The notes under the pieces were generated by a model. That model saw only the letters and a program-made list of their open reading frames with translations. It ran no database searches and was not told the DNA's origin. This document shows positions 35,580 through 44,571 of a stretch of 64,000 nucleotides of DNA, piece by piece (within the stretch, counting starts at the first letter, position 1; each line of letters begins with the position of its first letter). This stretch comes from Actinomyces ruminicola (GTDB lineage: Bacteria > Actinomycetota > Actinomycetes > Actinomycetales > Actinomycetaceae), in the NCBI RefSeq assembly GCF_900103885.1, contig NZ_FNIM01000005.1, positions 1 to 64,000 on the forward strand, given 5' to 3'. The translations under genes and the position numbers were made by a program.

Positions 35580-35653
35580 TTGGACCCCTTGCGCGCGGTT
35601 GGACCGCCGTAACCGGCGGCTACGGAGGTCCAACGGGGACACAAGCGGTCCAA
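35580..35653. repeat. 20-bp-phased TTGGACC array, related to 7533-7667
   Basis: TTGGACC begins at 35580 and 35599, the inverse GGTCCAA at 35627 and 35647. The spacing (19, 20) and the flanking CCCCTTGCGC and GCGGTCCAA blocks match the array at 7.6 kb, showing that the two loci share one repeat family. Confidence 0.75.
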
Positions 35654-35746
35654 CTGGCACGAGCGGGGCCGGGAAGGGGCGGATGAACGGGTGGAGGTGC
35701 CGGGTGGAAGCCGGCCGAGGGCGGGACTACGGTCCCAATCTGACAC

Positions 35747-35752
35747 TATCCT
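35747..35752 (+). promoter_or_regulatory. Candidate leaderless promoter -10 of cydD
   Basis: TATCCT ends 6 bases before the GTG of cydD and no Shine-Dalgarno is present. cydDC and the kinase may therefore be transcribed separately from cydAB. Confidence 0.5.
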
Positions 35753-35758
35753 GGTGCC

Positions 35759-37552
35759 GTGAAGCCGTTGGACCCCCGCCTCATGCGCTACGCGGCCGCG
35801 GCCCGGCGCTACATCGCCACGACGGCGCTCACGGGCGTGCTCACCGCACTGCTCGTAATCGCGCAGGCCTGGCTGATCGCCCACGCCATCTCTCCGGTCA
35901 TAACCGGGAACGCCACCGCCCTGGCCGTCCGGGGCCCGGTGGCGGCGCTGGCCGCCGTGGTGACCGCCCGCGCCCTGGTGCTGTACGTGCAGGAGTCGCG
36001 CGCGCACCGGGCCGCCGCGGACGTCACCTTCGACCTGCGCCGACAGGTGCTGGGCCGCGCCGCCGCCCTGGGACCGCGCTGGCGCGCCGTCCACGGCGCC
36101 GACACCGCCACCCTGCTCACCCGCGGCCTGGACGACCTGGAACCCTACTTCACCCGCTATCTGCCCCAGCTGTTGCTTGCCGCCACCGTCACGCCGGCCA
36201 CCGGCCTGGTGCTGCTCACCCAGGACCTGCCCTCCGCTATCGCCGTCGTCTGCACCATCCCGCTGATCCCGGTGTTCATGATCCTGATCGGCCGCCTCAC
36301 CCAGGCCCACTCCGAGGCACGCCTGCGCAGCATGGAGCGCCTGGGCAGCCAGCTGCTGGACCTGCTGGCGGGCCTGCCCACGCTCAAGGCGCTGGGGCGC
36401 CAGGCCGGACCCGCCCGGCGGGTACGGGAGCTCGGCCGCGCCTACAACGCCACCACCATGTCCACGCTGCGGGTGGCGTTCCTGTCCGGGGCGGTGCTGG
36501 AGTTCATCACCACCCTGTCGGTGGCGATCATCGCCGTCGAGGTCGGCTTCCGGCTGCTGTACGGACGCCTAGACCTGGCCACGGGACTGCTGGTGATCAT
36601 GATCGCTCCCGAGGTCTACCAGCCGTTGCGGCAAGTGGGCTTCCACTTCCACGCCTCCGCAAACGGGGTGGCCACCGCCGAGGCGGTCTTCGCGGTGCTG
36701 GAGGAACCCGTGCCGCAGCCGGGCACCACGCCCGCCCCGGATCTGCGCACCGCCGCGATCAAGCTGGAGGAGGTGTCGGTGGCCGCCCGCGGCGCCTGGG
36801 CGCCGGCCGACCTGAGCGCCGAGATCCGCCCCGGCCGGGTGGTGGCGCTCACCGGCGCCTCCGGGGTCGGCAAGACCACCGCCGCCGGGCTGCTGCTCGG
36901 CCTGTTGTCCCCCGACCGGGGCCGGGTGCTGGTGCTCGCCGACGACGGACGGGCGGTGGACCTGGCCGACGTCGACCCGGCCTCCTGGTGGAAGCAGATC
37001 GCCTGGGTGCCCCAGCGGCCCGTGCTCGTTCCCGGCACGCTCCTGGACAACGCGCTCGGCGACGAGCCGGACGGGCCGACCGAACCAAGCGCACATGCCG
37101 CGTCGGCTGTCGCCCCCACCGCGATTCCCTCCCCCGCGCCGGTCCCGCCCGCTCTGGCCGCGGCGGCAGCAGCAACCGGTTTCGATGCCGTGGTCGCCGA
37201 GCTTCCGGGCGGGTGGTACGCGCCCGTGGGCCAGGGCGGCGTGGGGCTGTCAGTCGGGCAGCGGCAGCGCCTGGCGCTGACTCGGGCCCTGGCGACCAAC
37301 GCGCCGCTGGTCCTGCTGGATGAGCCCACCGCGCACCTCGACGCCGCCAGCCAGGCGCAGGTGCTGGGCGCCGTCGCCGCCCTGCGCGCGGCAGGCCGCA
37401 CCGTGGTGGTGATCGCCCACCGGGCGGCGCTGGTGGCCCTGGCCGACGACGTCGTCGCAGTCTCCTCCCGCCCCATCCCCGGGGCGGCACCGGACGGATC
37501 CGCCCCGGACCCGGCCGTTGAGGGTCTCGTATTCTCCGGAGGCGGCCGATGA
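35759..37552 (+). CDS. cydD: ABC transporter CydD (thiol exporter for cytochrome bd assembly)
   Basis: A 597-residue fused exporter. Six membrane helices occupy about residues 15-300. The ATPase domain has Walker A GASGVGKTT, the variant signature LSVGQRQR and Walker B LVLLDEP. CydDC heterodimers export cysteine or glutathione and are needed for haem d insertion. About 30 Ala/Pro-rich residues interrupt the ATPase domain around residues 440-465. The GTG at 35759 was chosen because a -10 lies 6 bases upstream. It ends in ATGA overlap with cydC. Confidence 0.93.
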   Translation: MKPLDPRLMRYAAAARRYIATTALTGVLTALLVIAQAWLIAHAISPVITGNATALAVRGPVAALAAVVTARALVLYVQESRAHRAAADVTFDLRRQVLGRAAALGPRWRAVHGADTATLLTRGLDDLEPYFTRYLPQLLLAATVTPATGLVLLTQDLPSAIAVVCTIPLIPVFMILIGRLTQAHSEARLRSMERLGSQLLDLLAGLPTLKALGRQAGPARRVRELGRAYNATTMSTLRVAFLSGAVLEFITTLSVAIIAVEVGFRLLYGRLDLATGLLVIMIAPEVYQPLRQVGFHFHASANGVATAEAVFAVLEEPVPQPGTTPAPDLRTAAIKLEEVSVAARGAWAPADLSAEIRPGRVVALTGASGVGKTTAAGLLLGLLSPDRGRVLVLADDGRAVDLADVDPASWWKQIAWVPQRPVLVPGTLLDNALGDEPDGPTEPSAHAASAVAPTAIPSPAPVPPALAAAAAATGFDAVVAELPGGWYAPVGQGGVGLSVGQRQRLALTRALATNAPLVLLDEPTAHLDAASQAQVLGAVAALRAAGRTVVVIAHRAALVALADDVVAVSSRPIPGAAPDGSAPDPAVEGLVFSGGGR

Positions 37553-39405
37553 GCGCCGTGCTGACTCCCGCCGAGCGGCGCGCCCTGCGCCGCGCCGTTG
37601 CCCTACTGGACCTGGACGGCGCCCGTTTCGCCGCCTCCGTCGTCGTCGGCTCCCTGGGCCTGGCCAGCGCCGTCGGCCTGTCCGCGGTGGCGGCGTGGCT
37701 GATCGCCCGCGCTTCGCAGGGCCCGGACGTGGTGGCCCTCGGGGTGGCGCCGGTGGCGGTGCGCCTGCTGGGCATCTCCCGCTCCGTGCTGCGCTACTGC
37801 GAACGGCTGCTCTCCCATGACACCGCGCTGCGCGGCATGAGCGCCCTGCGCACCCGCCTGTACGAGATCCTGGCCGCCGCCCGCACCGATACGATCGCGG
37901 GCCTGCGTCGCGGAGAGGTACTGGCCCGGGTCGGCGCGGACGTGGACGCCGTCGGAGACCTGGTGGTGCGCTCCCTGCTGCCGATCGCGGTCGCCGCCGT
38001 ACTGGGGGCGGCCACCAGCCTGGGGATCGCACTGGTGTACGCCCCGGCCGGGGCGATCCTGGCGGTCTGCCTGCTGCTTTCGGGGGTGGTCGGCCCGCTG
38101 GTGACGATCCGGGCCGCCCGCGCCGCCGAGCTGGCCCGCCAGGAGCAGGCCACCGGCCTGTCGGCCACCGTCATGAACATCCTCGACGGTGCCGATGAGC
38201 TGCGCGTGGCCGGCCGCATGCCGCGCGTCATGGACGGCCTGGCCCGGCTGGAGGCCCGTCTTGACTCCACCCGGAACCGGGCGGCGCGCCCGGCGGCGCT
38301 CGCCGCCGTCGTCGACACCGTGGCGATGGGGCTGGCGGTGCTCGGCAATACGCTCGTAGGCGCCCAGGCCGTGTCCGACGGCCGGCTGGCGCCGGTGTGG
38401 CTGGCGGTGATCGTCCTGGTGCCGCTGAGCGCCTTCGAGGCATCGGCGGCCCTGGGCCCGGCCTCCGTCCAGCTGGTCACCTCCGCCGGGGCGGCCGTGC
38501 GCATCGTGACCCTGATCGAGGACGCCGAGGCCTCCGCCGCCCGAGTCCCGACCCCGCGCCCGCTGCCCGCCGTCCCCTCCCCCGGCCCGCACCTGCGGGC
38601 ACGGGGCCTGGCGGTGGGCTGGCCGGGGGGTCCGGTCCTCCTCGACGGAGTCGACCTTGACCTGACTCCGGGGCGACGCCTGGCGGTAGTCGGCCCCTCT
38701 GGGATTGGCAAGACCACACTGCTGCTGACCCTCGCAGGACTGCTGGAACCGCGCGGCGGCGAGCTGACTCTTGACGGAGCCCCTCCGTGGGCTGCGGACC
38801 GGGCGGAGGCGGCCGGGCGTGTCAGCCTCACCGCGGAGGATGCTCATGTCTTCGACACCACCGTGCTGGAGAACCTGCGCGTAGCCGATGGCGCGCTCGG
38901 CCCCGAGCGGGCCGTGACGCTGCTGGAGCGGGCCGGGCTGGGGCGCTGGCTGGCCCACCTGCCAGAAGGCCTCAACACGCGTCTGGGCTCGGATGCGACT
39001 GCCGTCTCCGGCGGGGAGCGGCGCCGTCTGCTGCTGGCCCGGGCCCTGGCCGCCCCGGCCCCGCTGATGCTGCTGGACGAGCCCGGGGAGCATCTGGACG
39101 CCGCCACCGCCGATCAGCTGGTGGGTGACCTGCTGCGCGCGGGCGACCGGGCCGTGCTCGCCGACGGCCCGGCGGCCGCGGAGGCCGCTGCCCGCGGCGT
39201 CCACGACGTCCACGGCGTCCTACTGGTCACCCACCGTCTGTCCGCACTGGCCGAGGCCGACGAGGTGCTCGTCCTGGGGCGTGCGAAGGAGGCGGATCCG
39301 GGGGCTCCCGCCACCGTGACTCATCGCGGCACCCATGCGCACCTCGCCACCGCCGACCCCGAATACCGCTGGTCCCTTCAGCAGGAGCAGGAGAACCATG
39401 TCTGA
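37549..39405 (+). CDS. cydC: ABC transporter CydC
   Basis: A 618-residue fused exporter, partner of CydD. Membrane helices span about residues 20-300. The ATPase domain has Walker A GPSGIGKTT, signature VSGGERRR and Walker B LMLLDEPGEHLDA. The glutamate after the Walker B aspartate is present. The gene overlaps cydD by 4 bases and the histidine kinase by 8 bases, so all three are translated together. Confidence 0.93.
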   Translation: MSAVLTPAERRALRRAVALLDLDGARFAASVVVGSLGLASAVGLSAVAAWLIARASQGPDVVALGVAPVAVRLLGISRSVLRYCERLLSHDTALRGMSALRTRLYEILAAARTDTIAGLRRGEVLARVGADVDAVGDLVVRSLLPIAVAAVLGAATSLGIALVYAPAGAILAVCLLLSGVVGPLVTIRAARAAELARQEQATGLSATVMNILDGADELRVAGRMPRVMDGLARLEARLDSTRNRAARPAALAAVVDTVAMGLAVLGNTLVGAQAVSDGRLAPVWLAVIVLVPLSAFEASAALGPASVQLVTSAGAAVRIVTLIEDAEASAARVPTPRPLPAVPSPGPHLRARGLAVGWPGGPVLLDGVDLDLTPGRRLAVVGPSGIGKTTLLLTLAGLLEPRGGELTLDGAPPWAADRAEAAGRVSLTAEDAHVFDTTVLENLRVADGALGPERAVTLLERAGLGRWLAHLPEGLNTRLGSDATAVSGGERRRLLLARALAAPAPLMLLDEPGEHLDAATADQLVGDLLRAGDRAVLADGPAAAEAAARGVHDVHGVLLVTHRLSALAEADEVLVLGRAKEADPGAPATVTHRGTHAHLATADPEYRWSLQQEQENHV

Positions 39406-41263
39406 CACGCCGTCCTACCCCGGCAGCCCCGCCGCCCGCCACCACGCGACCGAAGCGCCTACGGGCAGCACGGTCCGCCTGTTCCGGGCGGCCCTGCGGC
39501 TGACGAGTTCCCTGAAAGTCCCGGAGGCTCTGAATCGGCTCGTTGACTCCGCCTGCGCCCTGACCGGTGCCGCCTGGGGAACGATCGCCGCTCCCGGGTC
39601 CGCCGATCCGGCCACGGCCGCCTCCCTGACCACCGGCACCGCCACCGCCTCCGCCGACGAGCTGGCGACCATGGTGGTAGGAGCACCCGGCGCCGGCCCG
39701 GAGGAGGCCGGGGTTGTCGTCCGCAACACACCCGACGACGGTGAGCGCTGCGGCGCCATCCTGTCCGCCCCGCTGCGGGTGCGCGGGCAGGTCTACGGAC
39801 GCCTGTACCTGTGCGACAAGCACGGCGGCTTCACCGACGCGGACGTCACCGCGGTGCTCACGCTCGCGGAGGCCGCCGCGGTCGCGCTGGAGAACGCCCG
39901 CCTGTACCGGGAGGCCCGCGACCGGGAGCAGTGGATGGCCGTGTCGCAGGAGTTGACCACGCTGCTGCTGTCAGGTGCCGACGAGGACGATGCGCTGACA
40001 TTGATCGCACGCCGGGTGCGTGAGGTCGCCCATGCGGACACCTCCGCCCTGGTGCTGCCCAGTGTGGGCGATACGTGGATCTGCGAGATCGCGGATGGGG
40101 AGCACGCCGACGAGCTGGTGGGCACCTTCTTCCCTCCCGAGGGGCGCGCCCTGAAGACGCTGGCACGACGCACCGGGTTGATTGAGGACTCGCTGGCCGA
40201 CGCCTGGGGCGCCTCCGACCTGCTGGTGCAGGAGCTGTCCCAGTTCGGGCCGGCCCTGTACGCGCCCATGATCCACCGGGGCCGCGGCGTGGGCGTGATG
40301 CTGCTGCTGCGCGAGCAGGGCGCGGAACGCTTCACCCAGCAGGACCTGGAGATCGCTGAGCTGGTGGCCGGGCAGGCCACCATGGCCTTCGAGCTGGCCG
40401 ACGCCCAGCACGCCGAGGAGATGGCCACGCTCCTGGATGAGCGTGCCCGTATCGCCCGCGACCTGCACGACCTGGCGATTCAGCAGCTGTTCGCCACCGG
40501 GATGCAGCTGTCTGCTGCCCGGGACCGGCTGCGCAAGCAGGGGGCCGCCTCCGGCACCGACATGTCGGTGGCCTGCCAGGCACTGGATGCCTCCCTGGCG
40601 GCGGTGGACGACTCGGTGCGCCAGATCCGCTCGATCGTGCGCTCCCTGCGGGACCGGGACGAGGACGTCAGCGTGGTGGAGCGGCTGCGGCGCGAGGCGT
40701 CGCTGGCCCGCACCTCGCTGGGCTTCGCGCCCTCCCTGATTCTCACCGTGGACGGGCACGGCCTGGCCCAGGCGGCCCGCGACCGGGAGGACGAGCTCAT
40801 CGGGCTGATCGACGCGGCGGTGGAGCCGGACGTGGCCGACGACATCGTGGCCGTGGTGCGGGAGGGGCTTTCGAATGTGGCCCGGCACGCCCGGGCCTCC
40901 TCGGTGACCGTGGACGTGAAGGTGGAGGGACTGCTGGCCTCCCAGCCTCCGGCAGGCCAGGACGGGGCCGCCTCCGGGGACGCCGAGCCCTTCCAGGGCG
41001 CACCGGTGGTGGAGGTGGTGTGCCGGGACGACGGCGTCGGTGTGGACCCCAGAGTTACGCGCCGCTCGGGGACGGCCAACATGGCCGAGCGCGCCCGCCG
41101 CCACGGCGGCAGCTTCGTGATCGGCCCGCGCGCCCGCTCCGACGGCGAGCGGCGGGGTACCTGCTTCACCTGGCGGGTGCCACTCCATCGGGGTAGCCGA
41201 AGCGGGCTGCCTGATTACATGCTCAGTGGCGCGACCGGGCAGCCTTCTTCGCCGCCCTCCTGA
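39398..41263 (+). CDS. GAF-domain sensor histidine kinase, DosS/DevS-like
   Basis: A 621-residue soluble kinase. Two GAF domains (about residues 35-170 and 190-335) precede the dimerisation/phospho-acceptor segment RIARDLHDLAIQQLFATGMQL (His near 356), the same arrangement and wording as mycobacterial DevS/DosT, which sense oxygen, NO and redox through a haem in the first GAF domain. A HATPase domain ends in GTCFTWRVPL. Haem binding here cannot be confirmed by reading. Coupling to cydC suggests sensing of respiratory status. The last 25 or so residues overlap the opposite-strand gene at 41223 by 41 bases and look unlike the family end. Confidence 0.9.
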   Translation: MSDTPSYPGSPAARHHATEAPTGSTVRLFRAALRLTSSLKVPEALNRLVDSACALTGAAWGTIAAPGSADPATAASLTTGTATASADELATMVVGAPGAGPEEAGVVVRNTPDDGERCGAILSAPLRVRGQVYGRLYLCDKHGGFTDADVTAVLTLAEAAAVALENARLYREARDREQWMAVSQELTTLLLSGADEDDALTLIARRVREVAHADTSALVLPSVGDTWICEIADGEHADELVGTFFPPEGRALKTLARRTGLIEDSLADAWGASDLLVQELSQFGPALYAPMIHRGRGVGVMLLLREQGAERFTQQDLEIAELVAGQATMAFELADAQHAEEMATLLDERARIARDLHDLAIQQLFATGMQLSAARDRLRKQGAASGTDMSVACQALDASLAAVDDSVRQIRSIVRSLRDRDEDVSVVERLRREASLARTSLGFAPSLILTVDGHGLAQAARDREDELIGLIDAAVEPDVADDIVAVVREGLSNVARHARASSVTVDVKVEGLLASQPPAGQDGAASGDAEPFQGAPVVEVVCRDDGVGVDPRVTRRSGTANMAERARRHGGSFVIGPRARSDGERRGTCFTWRVPLHRGSRSGLPDYMLSGATGQPSSPPS

Positions 41264-41777
41264 TAAGCCACCACTGCTGCATCTGGAACGGGTGGTCGTC
41301 AGGAAGACCTTCATACCTGTCAACTTGCTCCGGGTCCGCCACCAACAGCACGCCCAGATCCGCCATGCGCTCTCTTGTCGCAATCAGCATCTTGGCAGCG
41401 GCCACGGCCCCCGAACTAATCCACTCGCTTTCGATGTCATACGCTCCAACCAGCAACTCGGACCTGCCCTGGCCGATATCTTGTGCCATCGCCACCATCT
41501 TCACCACGCCAAGACTCCGCCGGACCCAGGGGACCAGCAGAGCCAGTGGAGCAACCATATACACGACGGGGGTAAGCAGAATGAGCTTGACCGCATGCCC
41601 CCGCCGCAGCGCGGCCCCGGTCCAGGGACCGTACTCGCGCAGGAAGGGATCGGCATCCCACGCCTCCAGGGAGAAGCCCTCCCGCCCCAGCACATCAACC
41701 ACCACCCGCACCGCCTCCCGAGCAGGCAGTGCCACAACAAACCGGCGAGCCGGATACCTAGTACCGATCGAACTCAC
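41223..41777 (-). CDS. Membrane-associated protein of the WXG100 cassette, function unknown
   Basis: A 184-residue protein not recognised. A hydrophobic segment at about residues 64-86 (KLILLTPVVYMVAPLALLVPWV) follows a soluble N-terminal part containing EAVRVVVDVLGREGF, and the C-terminus is basic. It is the last gene of a four-gene minus-strand cassette and overlaps the 3' end of the kinase gene by 41 bases. As the only clear membrane protein of the set it could be an immunity or accessory factor. That is speculation from position. Confidence 0.65.
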   Translation of the reverse strand: MSSIGTRYPARRFVVALPAREAVRVVVDVLGREGFSLEAWDADPFLREYGPWTGAALRRGHAVKLILLTPVVYMVAPLALLVPWVRRSLGVVKMVAMAQDIGQGRSELLVGAYDIESEWISSGAVAAAKMLIATRERMADLGVLLVADPEQVDRYEGLPDDHPFQMQQWWLIRRAAKKAARSRH

Positions 41778-41857
41778 AGCCCACTCCTCCCCAACCGTTG
41801 ACCGCGTAGCCGCCCCGTATCACAGGCAGCGAGCCCACCGATGACTCCCGCGGCTCC

Positions 41858-42148
41858 TCACAGCGACCACATACTGGCAACCTGCCGCTCCGCCGCCGCA
41901 TAGAGATCATCGGCATAGCGTACGGCGGCGATGATCTCCATCAGCATCAAGCTCAGGTCCTGCCCCGATCGGGAAAGCGACCCATATGTGGAGTCCGCCG
42001 CACTGGCAGCCTGGCCGCTCCACTCGGCTTGTGCCACACCCATGCCTCCATCGAGCTGGCTCCAGGAGTACTCCCACTCCCCCTGCGCACGGGAAAGATC
42101 CTGGGACAGCCAGTCCAGCACACCATCCTTCACCACCAGGTCGCTCAT
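41858..42148 (-). CDS. WXG100-family protein (EsxA/B-like)
   Basis: A 96-residue, two-helix protein with the defining central turn AEWSGQA (W-x-G) near residue 43, flanked by predicted amphipathic helices. Length and pattern fit the WXG100 family of type VII secretion substrates, which form helical-hairpin dimers. It lies 12 bases after the coiled-coil gene at 42161. No EccC, EccD or other secretion ATPase is in this window, so export would need machinery encoded elsewhere. Confidence 0.8.
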   Translation of the reverse strand: MSDLVVKDGVLDWLSQDLSRAQGEWEYSWSQLDGGMGVAQAEWSGQAASAADSTYGSLSRSGQDLSLMLMEIIAAVRYADDLYAAAERQVASMWSL

Positions 42149-42160
42149 TACTCGTACTCC

Positions 42161-42565
42161 TTATCTTCCTTGGCTGTCACGGATCTCATCCATCTGGTCA
42201 AGGGGTGTATCGGTTCTCCCTGAGCGCTGTTGCTCGCGCCACTGGGAGCGTAGGGATCGCATGTTGCGTTCCGCCTGTTCGCGCAGATGGCGGGCCTCCG
42301 GGGAGCGGTCGGCACCGGAGAGGACGTCCATGATAGTCGTCTGGCCGGCATCAATCCGGCTCTGGATCCTGCGCCAGTCCTCGCCCAACTCGCCCGAGCG
42401 CGCCATCCGCGCACGCTCCTCCTCCTGCTGGTCGAACCGTTCCTGTTCGGTCTCCCGCTGGCGCTCCAGTTCCCTTCCCAATGAACGGAGCCTGCCGATG
42501 ATCGCATCCAGGTCAACGGCCTGCCCGGGCCAGTGCCGCGGCTCCGAACCAAATCCATAACTCAT
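42161..42565 (-). CDS. Helical, highly charged protein of the WXG100 cassette, function unknown
   Basis: A 134-residue protein dominated by charged heptad-like helix: RLRSLGRELERQRETEQERFDQQEEERARMA and a second helix HLREQAERNMRSLRSQWREQQR. No membrane segment or catalytic motif. Its ATG overlaps the stop of the upstream WXG-like gene (ATGA), so the two are made together. It may be a partner or chaperone of the secreted proteins; this is inferred from position only. Confidence 0.65.
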   Translation of the reverse strand: MSYGFGSEPRHWPGQAVDLDAIIGRLRSLGRELERQRETEQERFDQQEEERARMARSGELGEDWRRIQSRIDAGQTTIMDVLSGADRSPEARHLREQAERNMRSLRSQWREQQRSGRTDTPLDQMDEIRDSQGR

Positions 42566-43770
42566 GCCCGCACCCCCGTCCCGCGTACAGCGGCCTCGCC
42601 AATGTTGATTACGGTGTAGGAGACCTCAACAATCTTGGCCTTGGCCTGCACCACCCCAGCTATCGCCTCGTATATCAGATTTAGGACGAGGTTGATTGCT
42701 CGTACGCATGAGAGAATCTCGTTGAGACTCAGCGCAATATCAGCCCCTGCCTTGATCCACCCGGCCACCGGGACGGTGGCATTCAGAGCGAGCTTACACA
42801 GCAGGTTGCTAATGGTCTTCAGCGCTTCACCTACCGCCCAAGCAGCGAGCTTCGCCACCGTGGCCACCTTGCCAACGATCCCGCTCACGTAGCCTGCCGC
42901 GTAGCTGAGCGCCGTCGTGGCTCCACTGAGGGCGGTGATAAAGGCGTTGCATGCCTCGGAGCCATCCCCCGTCCACTCCGAGAGGGCGGGCAGCACGGCA
43001 GAGTCGTTCTCGCCGATAGCAACAAGCGCCTTGTCCACATAGGACCAGGCGGTCGAGGCGCCATCGACGACCCGCCAATCACCGGCGAACGGCTTATAGA
43101 TGAGGTCATTGAGCAGCGACCAGCCGAAGAGCTGCTCAAACACCCAGTCCACAGAGCCGAGCAGGACGCCAGCGCTCCAGCGCATGTTGTCAATCTCAGA
43201 GGTAGGAGGCTCCGGCGGCACAAGGTAGGAACTCGCGTCCTGGGCCTCCTCAATCCCCCGGTTGGCCGACTTCGCCTGGGCGTAACGGTTCTCGGCTCGA
43301 TAGAACTGGTCCTCGTCATACCTTCGCAAGGCTTCACCAGAACCGTAAACCTGCTCAATGACCGATGGTTTTCCCCCACCGTAGCCGGGGCCTGCCGCCC
43401 GGGCCGCCGCGCCCAACCCGGGAAGATATGTTCTCGGGTCCGTGAAGGGAGGGACGGTGTGGCCGCGTTCCCGGAGGATGCGGGCGGCCTCTTCATAGAC
43501 CTGCCGGTCGGTCTCGACGTAGGTGTCCAGAGTGGCGTCTAGCTTCTTGCCCGTCCACTCGTGGGCCTCGCCCAGCTGGCGCACGGTGAGCTTGCCCAGC
43601 TCCACCACCGCATCATTGAGCGGCTTGAGCGCCTTTAGGAGCATTCCCAAATCGGCGGAGTCCACCCGCGCCCACCGCTCTATGAACTGCTCCATGGTGG
43701 ACAGGTGCTCTGTGCCCTGCCTGGACAGCGTGGCCCCCGCGAGGGACAGATCCTCGTAGTCGACCTGCAT
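42562..43770 (-). CDS. Large WXG-type putative type VII secretion substrate
   Basis: A 402-residue protein. The N-terminal 110 residues are helical and begin like ESX substrates (MQVDYEDLSLAGATLSRQG), with a W-T-G turn in HEWTGKKLD. After a Gly/Pro linker comes a second WXG-like element, SEWTGDGSEACNAF (about residues 265-278). The last 120 residues are strongly hydrophobic helices (AAGYVSGIVGKVATVAKLAAWAV; then VAGWIKAGADIALSL) that could insert into membranes. No nuclease or protease motif is visible. It is the first gene of the cassette. Base composition looks less GC-rich than in neighbours. Confidence 0.75.
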   Translation of the reverse strand: MQVDYEDLSLAGATLSRQGTEHLSTMEQFIERWARVDSADLGMLLKALKPLNDAVVELGKLTVRQLGEAHEWTGKKLDATLDTYVETDRQVYEEAARILRERGHTVPPFTDPRTYLPGLGAAARAAGPGYGGGKPSVIEQVYGSGEALRRYDEDQFYRAENRYAQAKSANRGIEEAQDASSYLVPPEPPTSEIDNMRWSAGVLLGSVDWVFEQLFGWSLLNDLIYKPFAGDWRVVDGASTAWSYVDKALVAIGENDSAVLPALSEWTGDGSEACNAFITALSGATTALSYAAGYVSGIVGKVATVAKLAAWAVGEALKTISNLLCKLALNATVPVAGWIKAGADIALSLNEILSCVRAINLVLNLIYEAIAGVVQAKAKIVEVSYTVINIGEAAVRGTGVRA

Positions 43771-43910
43771 CAGTGCGGCTCCCTTCAGACACGTCTTGCC
43801 CGCACCTCCCGTAATCTAACCGACACCGGAGCGTTAGGGAAGGACAACAGTCTGGAAAGAGACTCATGTCGCAAGGCCGCGGGCCGCAACCTTGATGCGA
43901 CAGCCCCCTC

Positions 43911-44564
43911 TCAGGAACGCCGCCAGCCGGAGGCGCGTTGGCCGGCCACCCAGGCAGCCACCTGGGTGCGCCGCTGCAGGCCCATCTTGGCCAGCAGCGA
44001 GGTGATGTGGTTCTTGACGGTCTTCTCCGCCACCCCGAGGCGCTCCCCGATCTCCCGGTTGGACAGGCCGTCGCCGATGAGCTCGAGCACCTTGCGCTCG
44101 GCGTTGGTCAGGTCGGCGGTGGGGTCGTCATGATCGGCTCGGCGGCGCGTCACCGTGCGCTCGTCGAGCAGCACCCGCCCGGAGGCCACCGCCCGCACCA
44201 CGTCGCTGATCTCGGCGCCGTGGACGGTCTTCAGCAGGTAGGCCCGCGCACCGGCGTCGAGGGACTCGGCCAGCGCCTCGTCGTCGTCGAAGGAGGTCAG
44301 CACGATCGGCAGGGCCTCGGGCACGGACTCGCGCAGCGCCTGCATGAGCTCGATGCCGGTGCCGTCGGGCAGCTGCAGATCCACCAGCACCACGTCGGGG
44401 CGCATAAGCTCGGCGCGACGGATGGCCTCCGCCTTGGAGCCGGCCTCGGCGACGACGTCGAGCCCGTCGGCGCGTTCGATAATCTCGGCAATGCCGCGGC
44501 GGACGATCTCGTGGTCGTCCACGATCATGACGCGGACCGTTTCGGGCGCGGAAGCACTCTGCAT
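43911..44564 (-). CDS. NarL/LuxR-family response regulator, DevR/DosR-like
   Basis: A 217-residue regulator. The receiver domain has MIVDDHEIVRRGI and the phospho-acceptor in VLVDLQLPDG (about residue 62), with LTSFDDDEAL and AYLLK. The C-terminal HTH reads LSNREIGERLGVAEKTVKNHITSLLAKMGLQRRTQ, very close in style to mycobacterial DevR. It is the probable partner of the DosS-like kinase at 39398, though on the opposite strand and 2.6 kb away. A TAGTCT 7 bases before the ATG suggests a leaderless transcript. Confidence 0.93.
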   Translation of the reverse strand: MQSASAPETVRVMIVDDHEIVRRGIAEIIERADGLDVVAEAGSKAEAIRRAELMRPDVVLVDLQLPDGTGIELMQALRESVPEALPIVLTSFDDDEALAESLDAGARAYLLKTVHGAEISDVVRAVASGRVLLDERTVTRRRADHDDPTADLTNAERKVLELIGDGLSNREIGERLGVAEKTVKNHITSLLAKMGLQRRTQVAAWVAGQRASGWRRS

Positions 44565-44571
44565 AGACCGG

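Larger units (their letters stand above)
35290..35758. other. Repeat-containing gap inside the cyd cluster
   Basis: No gene is supported. It contains a mirror-symmetric TACGCC array (35388-35488) and a TTGGACC array (35580-35653), then the candidate leaderless promoter of cydD. The arrays would form long hairpins in a cydAB transcript. Confidence 0.7.

Noticed and set aside
41858-43770. Complete type VII secretion locus
   Set aside because: No FtsK/SpoIIIE-type ATPase, EccB/D/E or mycosin gene is present in the window; only substrate-like genes are seen.
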